56,417 nt of DNA from CAYNKA01 sp964397655 (GTDB lineage Bacteria > Spirochaetota > Spirochaetia > DTKZ01): assembly GCA_964397655.1 (NCBI GenBank), contig CAYNKA010000020.1:1-56417 (forward strand). The letters run 5' to 3'. The position numbers and the translations under genes are program-made. The notes beneath the pieces are model-generated. The model worked only from the letters and a program-made list of their open reading frames with translations, did not search any database and was not told the DNA's origin. Below, piece after piece: positions 17,079 to 25,244 of the stretch (position 1 is the first letter of the stretch; every line of letters starts with the position of its first letter).

Positions 17079-17888
17079 ATGAAAAGCATCGGAATCATAG
17101 GATTCGGCAATATGGGCGAGGCCTTCGCCGCCGGACTCAAGGAAATATTCCCGAAAATCAGGATGTGCGTCGCGGAGAAGGTGCCGGCCAGGGCCGCCGC
17201 TGCCCGGGAACGCTTCGGGGCGGAGGATCTCACGGACAAGCCCGAGGCGTTCTTCGGATTCTCGGATACCTTTCTCATCGCGGTCAAGCCTCAGGACGCC
17301 CTCGGCGCGGTCGAGGCTGCAGCTCCCTACTCCAAGGACAGGCGGTTCATCACGATCGTCGCGGGGAAGACCCTCAAGTTCTACCGCGAGCGTCTCGACA
17401 CCCCCTTCATAGCCCGGTTCATGCCGAGCCTCGCAGCGATGTACCGGAAGGCCGCGGTCGGAGTCTCCTTCCTTCCCGATGAAAAACCTTCGGGCAAGGT
17501 TCTCGCCTTCAGGAAGGAGACCCTCGTGATGGCGGAGGCACTGGGCATGCCCCTGGAAATACCCGAACGTCTCATGCCCGCGGTCACCGGAATTTCCGGT
17601 TCCGGAATCGCGTACGTCTTCGCCTTCGTCCATGCCCTGGCCATGGGCGGCGTGAAGGCGGGTCTCGGCTACGACAAGGCCCTTTCGATCGCGATTCAGG
17701 TCGTGGAGGGCGGCGCCGAGGTCCTCCGGAAGACCGGAGAGAATCCCGCCTCGCTCATCGCGAAGGTCGCGTCCCCCGCCGGCACCACGATCGAAGGCCT
17801 CCTCGCCCTCGAGGAGGCGGCATTCACTGCCGGCGTCATGCGGGCCGTGGAGTCGGCGAGCGTTCGCGCCGAAGAACTCGAAAACTAG
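17079..17888 (+). CDS. proC: Pyrroline-5-carboxylate reductase, 269 aa
   Basis: Last step of proline synthesis: NAD(P)H reduction of pyrroline-5-carboxylate. The N-terminal dinucleotide motif G-F-G-N-M-G is placed correctly if translation starts at 17079; an upstream in-frame ATG at 17064 would add five extra residues. The C-terminal signature is clear: S-G-S-G-I-A-Y-V-F, then S-P-A-G-T-T-I-E-G-L-L-A-L-E. Length is normal. No Shine-Dalgarno is seen before either start. Confidence 0.95.
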   Translation: MKSIGIIGFGNMGEAFAAGLKEIFPKIRMCVAEKVPARAAAARERFGAEDLTDKPEAFFGFSDTFLIAVKPQDALGAVEAAAPYSKDRRFITIVAGKTLKFYRERLDTPFIARFMPSLAAMYRKAAVGVSFLPDEKPSGKVLAFRKETLVMAEALGMPLEIPERLMPAVTGISGSGIAYVFAFVHALAMGGVKAGLGYDKALSIAIQVVEGGAEVLRKTGENPASLIAKVASPAGTTIEGLLALEEAAFTAGVMRAVESASVRAEELEN

Positions 17889-17932
17889 GCGTCTCGACCG
17901 TATCGACGGCCGGCGGTCGAAATCGCATCCTG

Positions 17933-17961
17933 TTGTGCGACTTCGCCGCAAGGTGTAAAAT
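17933..17961 (+). promoter_or_regulatory. Promoter of the phosphofructokinase gene
   Basis: TTGTGC (17933-17938), a 17-bp spacer, and TAAAAT (17956-17961). The leader of about 20 nt carries GGGGGA, 3 nt before the ATG at 17990. Confidence 0.6.
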
Positions 17962-17989
17962 GTTCCGCGTTTCGAATTTTGGGGGATCC

Positions 17990-19330
17990 ATGAGAAAAAC
18001 GTACGATTTTACGGTTCCGAACCTCGGCCTCACCAAGATAGCGTCGCCCATCGCCCTGTCGAAGATCCAGGGGGACGAAATCGCCAATTACGTGAGCGAC
18101 GACGAGTGCATCCTCTACGACATCGACGTCGACGTGAACGAAACGAACTTGAAGATCGAGCGGAAGAACCTCCTCGAGAAGGCCGGGCCGCGGGAACGGC
18201 TCTATTTCAACCCCGGACACGTCCATGCCGGCATCATCACCTGCGGCGGACTCTGTCCCGGCCTCAACGACGTCATCCGTTCCATCGTCCGATCCCTGTG
18301 GCTGAGCTACGGCGTGAGAAGGGTCACGGGAATCAAATTCGGCTACAAGGGACTCCTGCCGGAATACAAGATACCTACTATGGAACTAGATCCCGACCTC
18401 GTGGACGACATCCACAAGATCGGCGGAACCATTCTCGGTTCCTCCAGGGGGGGAGGGGAGAGGACCGAGGACCTCGTCGATTCAATCGAAAGAATGAACC
18501 TCAACATACTGTTCACGATAGGCGGCGACGGGACGCAGAAGGGAGCCCTCAAGATCGCGGAAGAAATAGAACGCAGGGGCCTCAAGATCTCCATCATCGG
18601 CGTGCCGAAGACGATCGACAACGATCTCAGCTTCATCCAGAAGTCCTTCGGCTTCGAGACCGCGGTCACGATGGCCTCCCAGGCGGTCTTCAGCGCGCAC
18701 ACCGAGGCGCATTCCTCCATCAACGGAATCGGCTTGGTGAAGCTCATGGGCAGGGAGTCCGGCTTCATCGCCGCCCATACCGCGCTTTCCGTGCACGAGG
18801 CTAACTTCGTGCTCATCCCGGAGGTGCCCTTCGACCTGGAGGGCCCGAACGGCTTCCTGTCCTACCTCAAGGCCCGCCTCGTGAAACGCAACCACGCGGT
18901 CATCGTGGTGGCGGAGGGCGCCGGGCAGGACCTGCTCGAGAAGCACAACGAGAAGGACGCGTCCGGAAACAAGAAGCTCGGGGACATCGGCATTTTCCTT
19001 CGCGACAGGATTTCGAAGTATTTCGCCGATCAGAAGATCGAAATCAACATGAAATACATCGATCCCAGTTACATCATCAGGAGCGCTCCGGCCGAACCGA
19101 GCGATTCCGCCTATTGTCTGCGCCTGGGCAACAACGCGGTCCACGCGGCGATGGCCGGAAAGACGAAGACGCTCATTAGCCTGGTAAACAATACCTTCGT
19201 TCACCTTCCCATGCAGGTCGCGGTTTCCACGCGGAATTTCGTGGACCCGGAAAGCAGCCTGTGGAGGGACGTGATCGAAGCCACGAATCAGCCGATGCTC
19301 ATGAAGAATCCCGTGGTGCCTGCGGGCTGA
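17990..19330 (+). CDS. 6-phosphofructokinase, long TP0108-like type, 446 aa
   Basis: Phosphorylates fructose 6-phosphate in glycolysis. The phosphoryl-donor loop reads GGDGT (178-182) and the second determinant reads P-K-T-I-D-N-D with Lys207. Gly at the first site is the ATP-type residue and Lys at the second the pyrophosphate-type residue. This mix is known in the long-clade enzymes of trypanosomes, which use ATP, so ATP is the more likely donor. The N-terminal extension of about 80 residues before the C-G-G-L-C-P-G-L-N nucleotide motif is typical of this clade. Start chosen for the GGGGGA site. It is followed 37 bp later by a hydrolase gene. Confidence 0.92.
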   Translation: MRKTYDFTVPNLGLTKIASPIALSKIQGDEIANYVSDDECILYDIDVDVNETNLKIERKNLLEKAGPRERLYFNPGHVHAGIITCGGLCPGLNDVIRSIVRSLWLSYGVRRVTGIKFGYKGLLPEYKIPTMELDPDLVDDIHKIGGTILGSSRGGGERTEDLVDSIERMNLNILFTIGGDGTQKGALKIAEEIERRGLKISIIGVPKTIDNDLSFIQKSFGFETAVTMASQAVFSAHTEAHSSINGIGLVKLMGRESGFIAAHTALSVHEANFVLIPEVPFDLEGPNGFLSYLKARLVKRNHAVIVVAEGAGQDLLEKHNEKDASGNKKLGDIGIFLRDRISKYFADQKIEINMKYIDPSYIIRSAPAEPSDSAYCLRLGNNAVHAAMAGKTKTLISLVNNTFVHLPMQVAVSTRNFVDPESSLWRDVIEATNQPMLMKNPVVPAG

Positions 19331-19367
19331 TCATGACGAAGTCGTTCCGAAAGGGAAGGTGATTGGC

Positions 19368-20357
19368 ATGGAGAGTCGAGCCATTGAGCTGGCAACCGCC
19401 GACGGCATTACCCTTTACGGCGCCTGTTGGGAGGGCGAACTCGGAAGCGGGAGGGAAAACGGAACCGCCCCCAAGTCGAAGTGCTCCGTCCTCATCGTTC
19501 ACGGAATGTCCGAACACATCGGCCGGTACGGACAATTCGCCTCTTTTCTCGCCGAAAAGGGCCTCTCGGTCTACGGTTTCGACCTCCGCGGCCACGGGAA
19601 GACCGGGGAAGCCGTCAGGACGCCCGGATTCTTCGCCGAAGAGGACGGTTGGCGGAAGGTCGTCGGCGACATCGGACTCTGGGTCGACCGGATCCGGGCC
19701 GAGCATCCGGATCGTCCTCTCTTTCTCCTCGGCCATTCGATGGGATCCTTCCTGTGCAGGGCCTACGCGAGCGCGGGCGGCGAAAAGCTCGCAGGGCTCA
19801 TCCTCTCCGGAACCGGAGGAGATCCCGGCCTCGCTGGTTCCGTCGGCCTCCTCGTCGCCAGGATTTCGGCCTACCTGAACGGCCCCGAGGAGACGAGTCT
19901 CCTGCTCGACCGTCTCCTTTTCGGGACTTACGCGAGGACGGTGAAGAACCGGAGGACCCGGTTCGACTGGCTGTCGCGGGACGAGAAGGTCGTGGACGAC
20001 TACATCGCGGATCCGCTGTGCGGAAGGGCGTTCACCATAGGATTCTTCATCGATCTGATCCGAGGAATCAGGGATCTTTCAAAGCCGTACAACGTGAGGA
20101 AGACCCCGCTCACGCTGCCGATCTATCTCTTCTCCGGAAGCCGCGACCCGGTTGGCGGTTTTTCCCGAGGCGTCTCCCAGGTCTACAAGCTGTACAGAAA
20201 GGCCGGCGTGCAGAGCCTGACCCTGAAGTTCTATTCGGGCGCGAGGCACGAGATGCTGAACGAAACGAACCGCGATGAAGTCTATCGCGACATCCTGGCC
20301 TGGATCAATTCGAAGCTCCCCGCCTCCCAGCCCGATGAAACGAATCCGCCCGCCTAG
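19368..20357 (+). CDS. Alpha/beta hydrolase, monoacylglycerol-lipase-like (S33 family), 329 aa
   Basis: The core has the oxyanion-hole strand L-I-V-H-G-M-S-E-H, the F-D-L-R-G-H-G segment, and the nucleophile elbow G-H-S-M-G with Ser124. The acid is probably the Asp in S-G-S-R-D-P and the base the His in G-A-R-H-E-M near the C-terminus. This arrangement is that of monoacylglycerol lipases and lysophospholipases. No signal peptide, so cytoplasmic. ATG at 19368 is preferred over an in-frame GTG at 19359 because GGGAAGG lies at the right distance. It may be co-transcribed with the phosphofructokinase gene. The substrate is inferred only. Confidence 0.88.
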   Translation: MESRAIELATADGITLYGACWEGELGSGRENGTAPKSKCSVLIVHGMSEHIGRYGQFASFLAEKGLSVYGFDLRGHGKTGEAVRTPGFFAEEDGWRKVVGDIGLWVDRIRAEHPDRPLFLLGHSMGSFLCRAYASAGGEKLAGLILSGTGGDPGLAGSVGLLVARISAYLNGPEETSLLLDRLLFGTYARTVKNRRTRFDWLSRDEKVVDDYIADPLCGRAFTIGFFIDLIRGIRDLSKPYNVRKTPLTLPIYLFSGSRDPVGGFSRGVSQVYKLYRKAGVQSLTLKFYSGARHEMLNETNRDEVYRDILAWINSKLPASQPDETNPPA

Positions 20358-20378
20358 GGAGGAGACCGCGTCGGGTTC

Positions 20379-21971
20379 CTACAGAACTCCGAGAATCCTG
20401 GCGTATTCCGCGAGCGCCTCGTCCTTCGGATGTCCGGAGAGGACTTCCTTGGTGAGGACCTTGCCGAGCTGCACCCCTTCCTGATCGAAGCTGTTGATGT
20501 TCCAGAGGAAGCCCTGAAACATGATCTTGTTCTCGAAATGGGCGAGAAGCGCTCCCAATGCCCTGGGCGTGAGCCTGTCCGCCAGGAGAAGACTCGACGG
20601 CCGGTTCCCCGGGAAGCTCCTGTTCGGGTCCTTGTCGTCCTTGCCCGCGGCGAAGGCCGTTATCTGCGCCGCGAGGTTCGCGTTGAGCTTCTTCTGGCTT
20701 CCCGAGCCTTCGAAAACGAGGTCTTCCCCGCGCTGCGACTCCCGGAACCCGATGAACTGGAGCGGGACGACGTCGGTGCCCTGGTGCAGAAGCTGGAAGA
20801 AGGAATGCTGGCCGTTCGTGCCCGGTTCGCCGAAGATGACCGGTCCGGTCGAGTAGTCGATCGGCTCGCCGGCTCGGTTCACGCGCTTTCCGTTCGACTC
20901 CATGTCGAGCTGCTGGAGATGCGCGGGGAATCGGGAGAGCGCCTGACTGTAGGGCAGGATCGCGGTGTAGGGATGGCCGAGGACGTTCCTCTCGTACACC
21001 CCGATGAGGGCGTCGAGCAGCGCCGCGTTCCTTCGAACGTCCTTCTCCAGGGCCGCGGCGTCCGCCTCGTGCGCCCCGGCGAGGAGTTCCTCGAAGACCT
21101 CCCTGCCGAAGGCGAGGGTTAGGACCGCTCCGCCCACCGCGCTCGTGGCGGAGTAGCGGCCGCCGATGAAGTCGTCGATGAAGAAGGAGGCGAGGTAATC
21201 GCCCGACTTCGCCATCGGACTCGTCTCCGACGTGACCGCGACGATGTGCTTCTTCGGGACCAAGCCGGGAACGCCGGATCCTTCCAGCCGCCGGATGACG
21301 AAGGCCTCGTTTGTGAGGGTTTCCTGGGTCGTCCCGCTCTTCGAGACCACGATGAAGAGGGTCGTTTCCGGATCTGATTTCGCGAGGATCTCGGAGGCGT
21401 CGTCGGGGTCGACGTTGGACACGAAGTCCGCCTCCATCGCGAGTCCGGATCTCGATTTCCTGCAGTGGTTGACGAGTCCGAGGTAGAGGGCGCGCGGCCC
21501 GAGATCCGACCCGCCGATCCCGATCTGGACCACCCGACGGAACGGCTTCCCCGTGGAGCCGACGATTTTTCCCCCATGCACCTTTTCCGCGAAGGCGTAG
21601 ACCTTCTCCTGTTCGCCCCTGTAGAAGGCCCGGAGGTTCTTGCCCTGCGAGATCACGTCCTTCCCGAGCTGGCCGCGGACGAGGTGATGGAGCACCATGC
21701 GCTTTTCGCCCGTGTTCATGATCTCGCCGTCCAGGAGTTCCCGGTATTTCGCGACGGCTTCCTGTTCGTCGGCGAGACGCTGAAGGAGGTTCAGGACTTC
21801 CTCGTCGACCTGCTTCGCGGCATAGTTGTACGAGATTCCTCCTCCTTCTGCCACGACGTAAGCCCTCACCCTTTCGCCCGTGAGGGACTTTCGGAGCGGC
21901 TCCGGCTTCGGCAGGTTCTTGAGCGCCTTGAACGATTCGGATTCGGTAAGGTTACGATATTTGGGATTCAC
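20379..21971 (-). CDS. pgi: Glucose-6-phosphate isomerase, 530 aa
   Basis: Interconverts glucose 6-phosphate and fructose 6-phosphate. Both family signatures are visible: G-G-R-Y-S-A-T-S-A-V-G near residue 265, and G-E-P-G-T-N-G-Q-H-S-F near residue 385 with the following H-Q-G-T-D. Length is standard. Translation begins with GTG at 21971, preceded by GAGGG. A TTGACA-16-TAGACT promoter lies upstream. It faces the hydrolase gene tail to tail with only 21 bp between them and no obvious terminator. Confidence 0.97.
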   Translation of the reverse strand: MNPKYRNLTESESFKALKNLPKPEPLRKSLTGERVRAYVVAEGGGISYNYAAKQVDEEVLNLLQRLADEQEAVAKYRELLDGEIMNTGEKRMVLHHLVRGQLGKDVISQGKNLRAFYRGEQEKVYAFAEKVHGGKIVGSTGKPFRRVVQIGIGGSDLGPRALYLGLVNHCRKSRSGLAMEADFVSNVDPDDASEILAKSDPETTLFIVVSKSGTTQETLTNEAFVIRRLEGSGVPGLVPKKHIVAVTSETSPMAKSGDYLASFFIDDFIGGRYSATSAVGGAVLTLAFGREVFEELLAGAHEADAAALEKDVRRNAALLDALIGVYERNVLGHPYTAILPYSQALSRFPAHLQQLDMESNGKRVNRAGEPIDYSTGPVIFGEPGTNGQHSFFQLLHQGTDVVPLQFIGFRESQRGEDLVFEGSGSQKKLNANLAAQITAFAAGKDDKDPNRSFPGNRPSSLLLADRLTPRALGALLAHFENKIMFQGFLWNINSFDQEGVQLGKVLTKEVLSGHPKDEALAEYARILGVL

Positions 21972-21994
21972 GTCTTCACCCTCTCTTGAGAGAA

Positions 21995-22022
21995 AGTCTA
22001 TCTGATTTCACCGGCTTGTCAA
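21995..22022 (-). promoter_or_regulatory. Promoter of pgi
   Basis: On the minus strand a consensus TTGACA (22022-22017), a 16-bp spacer, and TAGACT (22000-21995). The leader contains a short TCTC-TTGA-GAGA hairpin. Confidence 0.7.
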
Positions 22023-22058
22023 CGAGCGGGGGCGGCGGCCTTCGTCGTCGCGGGGGGC

Positions 22059-22088
22059 GAAAAAAGGAGCCGGCCGGAAACGGCCGGC
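22059..22088 (-). terminator. Rho-independent terminator of the nanA-like gene
   Basis: An 8-bp stem (GCCGGCCG with CGGCCGGC) closes a GAAA/TTTC loop. On the minus strand it runs into TTTTTT, the complement of AAAAAA at 22060-22065. Confidence 0.88.
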
Positions 22089-22107
22089 CCTTTCCCAGGC
22101 GTCCGCG

Positions 22108-23004
22108 TCACGGACGGATCGCGGGGTAGGAAGAGAAGAATTTCGCGTGGATGTCGCGGAGCTTTCCTTTCGCCTCCTCGCCGAGCGGCTTGAAGGGCTT
22201 CCGGCAGATTCCGCAGTCGATCCCGCGGAGCGTGAGCAGGTACTTGTGGGCCGCCAGGGATCCGGAGTCGAGCACCACCTTGATGATCTCGTTCGCCTCG
22301 CTCTGCACGGCGCGGGCCTCCTTTATCCTGTTCTCGTCGAAGAGCTTCTTGATGGCGAGGAACCGTTCGGGCATGAAGTTGAAGGTACTCCCGATCGCCC
22401 CGTCCGCTCCCATTGCGAGCCCCGAGAGGAACATCTCGTCGAAGCCGTTGAAAACTACGAGCTTCTTCCCGATGTTCTTCATCCTGTCGAGTTGGAAGAA
22501 ATCGGAGGAGGTGTGTTTTACGCCTATGACTTTTTCGTTCCTGAGCACCTCCCCGAAATTGTCGATCCCGAGGGTCACGCCGGACAGGTTCGGGAAGTTG
22601 TAGGGGATGAGAGGCAGGTCCACCTCGCGCAGGATCTCGAGGTAGTGGGATTTGAGTTCGTCGAGGGTGAATTTATAGTAGAAGGGCGGTATGGCGGAAA
22701 CGGCCGAGGCCCCGGCCTTGGCCGCGTGCCTGCCGAGATCCACGGCCTGAGCGGTGCTGATCGCCCCGATGTGACAGATGACGGGAACTCTGCCCTTCGC
22801 CTCGTCCACCGCTGTCTCGAGGAGCCGTTTTCTCTCCTCGATAGAGAGGAGGAAGGTCTCCGCAGTCGTCCCGCAGGCGTAGAATCCGTTCACGCCGCTG
22901 TCCACGAGAAAGGAAATCAGCCTTCTCAAGGCCTTTTCGTCGATCCGTTCCGAGGAGTCGAACGGCGTGATAAGAGCAGGAAAGATGCCGGAAAATGAAG
23001 TCAT
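22108..23004 (-). CDS. nanA: N-acetylneuraminate lyase-like aldolase (DapA/NanA family), 298 aa
   Basis: A TIM-barrel class I aldolase. The Schiff-base lysine is Lys163 (G-V-K-H-T-S-S-D) and the catalytic Tyr135 is in I-P-Y-N-F-P. Several stretches are closer to E. coli NanA than to DapA: the P-F-Y-Y block, N-G-F-D-E-M-F near residue 185, G-S-T-F-N-F-M near 206, and C-R-K-P-F near 270. The N-terminal loop reads G-T-T-A-E rather than G-S-T-G-E. The likely reaction is cleavage of sialic acid to N-acetylmannosamine and pyruvate, but other 2-keto sugar acids are possible. It lies after a GntR regulator and an MFS transporter; no nanK or nanE is visible. Confidence 0.85.
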   Translation of the reverse strand: MTSFSGIFPALITPFDSSERIDEKALRRLISFLVDSGVNGFYACGTTAETFLLSIEERKRLLETAVDEAKGRVPVICHIGAISTAQAVDLGRHAAKAGASAVSAIPPFYYKFTLDELKSHYLEILREVDLPLIPYNFPNLSGVTLGIDNFGEVLRNEKVIGVKHTSSDFFQLDRMKNIGKKLVVFNGFDEMFLSGLAMGADGAIGSTFNFMPERFLAIKKLFDENRIKEARAVQSEANEIIKVVLDSGSLAAHKYLLTLRGIDCGICRKPFKPLGEEAKGKLRDIHAKFFSSYPAIRP

Positions 23005-23073
23005 GAGTTTCTCCTTGCTTCGAGCCCGCGTTTCGAGGCGGGCGTTTGATTTCTTAGGCCGGATTCCGGCCGC

Positions 23074-23748
23074 TCAGCTTTTCAAATCGTCGAAGAGGCG
23101 GACCTTCCCGCTCCGGACGTGAGCCCTCACGATCCGCTCCGCCTCGTCGGGGTCCCGAGTCTTGAGGCGCTCCACCATTTCCACGTGATTCTGTCGTTCG
23201 AGGCGGTCGTCCGGGGCGATGACCCGATTCATTCCGTAGAACGTCCCGATGCGCATGGTCTTCGCGAATTCCCCGGTGAGTACGTCGCAGCCCGCGAGGC
23301 TTACGAGCCTCAGGTGAAAGTCGATGTCCTGCTTCCAGTGCTCCGGCGTGTCGGAGGGCGTGCTCTCCACGGCTTCCGCAAGCTCGACGAGTTCCTTTTC
23401 CGCGGCGGCGACGGGCTCGCCGCAGTAGAGCCGGGCAGCCTCGCATTCCAGCGCTTCGCGTATGATGAGCCTTCCCAGGACGTCCTCCTTCCTGACCGCC
23501 TTCACCACCGTGCCCTTGCGGGGCAGGCTCTCGACGAAGCCTTCCATGTCGAGCTGGAGGAAGGCCTCGAGTACCGGGGCCACGCTCACTCCGAGTTCCT
23601 CGGCCACGTCTCTGCGGTTCAGGATGTCGCCCGGGACGAGATCGTTCCCGAGGAGTCGGGCGATCATCGTCTCGTACACCATCCGGGAAAGAGAGTCGCT
23701 TCGGTCTTTCCCCAGCTTTTTCGCTTTCACGGAGGAAGTATGATACAT
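23074..23748 (-). CDS. GntR-family regulator with FCD ligand domain, about 224 aa
   Basis: The winged-helix domain fills about residues 15-85 (L-V-P-G-D-I-L-N-R-R-D-V-A-E-E-L-G-V-S), and an all-helical FCD domain follows, with R-E-A-L-E-C-E-A-A-R-L and D-I-D-F-H-L-R-L-V. This is the FadR/NanR type. Two ATGs are possible: 23772 overlaps the -10 box TATAAT itself, so the downstream ATG at 23748 is chosen. There is no Shine-Dalgarno at either. The promoter region holds several palindromes that could be its own operator. It lies between the MFS transporter and the aldolase in one transcription direction, so it probably controls both in response to a sugar acid. Confidence 0.88.
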   Translation of the reverse strand: MYHTSSVKAKKLGKDRSDSLSRMVYETMIARLLGNDLVPGDILNRRDVAEELGVSVAPVLEAFLQLDMEGFVESLPRKGTVVKAVRKEDVLGRLIIREALECEAARLYCGEPVAAAEKELVELAEAVESTPSDTPEHWKQDIDFHLRLVSLAGCDVLTGEFAKTMRIGTFYGMNRVIAPDDRLERQNHVEMVERLKTRDPDEAERIVRAHVRSGKVRLFDDLKS

Positions 23749-23783
23749 ATCGAGTGATATATCAAGTGGCATTATATCATGAT
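23742..23783 (-). promoter_or_regulatory. Promoter and candidate operator of the GntR regulator
   Basis: On the minus strand an extended -10 TGATATAAT (23779-23771) is surrounded by AT-rich palindromes: GATACATATC (23742-23751, one mismatch pair), the perfect TGATATATCA (23755-23764), and ATCATGAT (23776-23783). The middle palindrome would sit at the transcription start, a good position for autorepression. Confidence 0.5.
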
Positions 23784-23816
23784 CCCGGCATACGAATTCA
23801 GGACTCCTCCGGCCGA

Positions 23817-25097
23817 TCAATGTGCGGGTTCGGACCGGAGCCTTTCCTTGCGCTCGAAACTGCGCAGGAGCAGGAGGCATGCGACGCTCCCGAAGAAGGT
23901 CGCGGCGATCAGGAGCGACGGCAGTCTCGGATCGACCGAGGAAAGGAATCCGGCGAGATAGCCGAATGGGGCGGTGACTCCGTAGAGCACGGAGTACACC
24001 AGGGCCATGATCTTCGCCCTGTGATGGTCGGGGACCGTGTTGGCGAGGTTCCCGTTCACGAAGGGAGTCACCACGGCCGCTCCGAGCCCACTCAAGACGG
24101 TGGAGAGCACGGCGATCACGAAACCTCCGGCAGGCGCGAGATAGAGCGTGAGATAGCTCGCGATGAGGAAGAATAAGCTGAAGAGAAGCGGCTTCTTCAT
24201 GTTCCGTTTCGCCAGGCTCGGCATGACGAAGATGTAGACGAACATCGCGGCCGCGGAGCTCACTGCGGGGAAAACCGCGAGGGATTCCTGCGTTATGCCG
24301 ATCCCCTTGTTCAGGACTATGCCCAGGAAGGTGTTCTTCAGGGTGATGTGTATGTTGTTCAGGAGGGCCATGAGAAAGGCGATCTGGATGAATCGGTTCC
24401 GGTAAATCTCCCGGAAGATTCCCGGATATTCCTTGAGCGCTCCCACGAACCCCTGACCCCTTGTTTCGGCCATCTTGACGAGCCCGATGGAGGTTTCCGT
24501 CGTGTAACGGTTCCTGAGGAGGAACATGAGCGTCATGGACACGAAGGCGAAGAAGTAGAGCCCCCGCACAGCGGGCACGAGGGAGTAGCGCATGACGAAG
24601 AACCCCGCGACCGGAGCGAAGAATCCGGCGAGGATGTTGGCGACGTCGAGCCAGGAGAAGATATGGACTCGTTCCTCGGGACGGGTGTCTTCGATCGTAA
24701 GGCAGGTCCATGAATTCTGGACGATTCGCAGCATCGCGTTCAGTACCGCGGCCGCAAGAAAGAAAGCGATGTTCTGCGCGACGGCCCAGATAAGGGTCGG
24801 AACGCTCCAGCTGACGAGGTCGAAGATGAGAGACGTCCTCCGCCTTCCGAGCTTGTCGGTGATGAAGCCGCCGAACAGCGAGAAGAGCATCTGGAATCCG
24901 AGGCCCACTGCCGTAACGAATCCGATCTGCTGGTCCGAGCAGCCGAGGGCCAGCATGTAGAGCGATGCGTAGGGAACGAAAAGGTTGTAGGAGATGCCCC
25001 AGAGCGGTTCGACGATGAGGCAGGTGCGGGTGTTTCCCCGAAAGCTCCTGAGGACCGCGAGCGTCATCCCCAGGCGTCTGAGCAATAAGGCTTTCAT
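23817..25097 (-). CDS. Major facilitator superfamily transporter, 426 aa
   Basis: Twelve predicted transmembrane helices. The loop between helices 2 and 3 carries the MFS signature G-G-F-I-T-D-K-L-G-R-R-R-T (about residues 87-99 from this start). Start at 25097 rather than the upstream in-frame ATG at 25133 is chosen because the latter lies on the -35 box of a TTGCAG-17-TATAGT promoter, with the chosen ATG 7 nt after the -10 box. The neighbouring GntR regulator and NanA-like aldolase suggest uptake of a sialic acid or related sugar acid; this is inference. The protein does not resemble the NanT sugar-transporter group closely by eye. Confidence 0.85.
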   Translation of the reverse strand: MKALLLRRLGMTLAVLRSFRGNTRTCLIVEPLWGISYNLFVPYASLYMLALGCSDQQIGFVTAVGLGFQMLFSLFGGFITDKLGRRRTSLIFDLVSWSVPTLIWAVAQNIAFFLAAAVLNAMLRIVQNSWTCLTIEDTRPEERVHIFSWLDVANILAGFFAPVAGFFVMRYSLVPAVRGLYFFAFVSMTLMFLLRNRYTTETSIGLVKMAETRGQGFVGALKEYPGIFREIYRNRFIQIAFLMALLNNIHITLKNTFLGIVLNKGIGITQESLAVFPAVSSAAAMFVYIFVMPSLAKRNMKKPLLFSLFFLIASYLTLYLAPAGGFVIAVLSTVLSGLGAAVVTPFVNGNLANTVPDHHRAKIMALVYSVLYGVTAPFGYLAGFLSSVDPRLPSLLIAATFFGSVACLLLLRSFERKERLRSEPAH

Positions 25098-25104
25098 TTC
25101 GGCC

Positions 25105-25133
25105 ACTATATAGGTTTCACGCCGGGCCTGCAA
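25105..25133 (-). promoter_or_regulatory. Promoter of the MFS gene, predicted leaderless
   Basis: On the minus strand TTGCAG (25133-25128), a 17-bp spacer, TATAGT (25110-25105), then 7 nt to the ATG at 25097. No Shine-Dalgarno. Confidence 0.6.
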
Positions 25134-25244
25134 GCGCGGTTTCCCGGAATAGAATCCTCCCTTGATTTATGGGGAAAAATCTGTCAGCATTAATGCAATC
25201 ACGAAAAGTAGGACCAGAATCGAGTTCGTCTCAAGGAGTTCGAT

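Noticed and set aside
23074..24711. A 545-codon frame that would fuse an N-terminal extension to the GntR regulator
   Set aside because: The first half is the out-of-frame shadow of the MFS gene (Arg/Pro/His-rich). The regulator has its own promoter and start at 23748.
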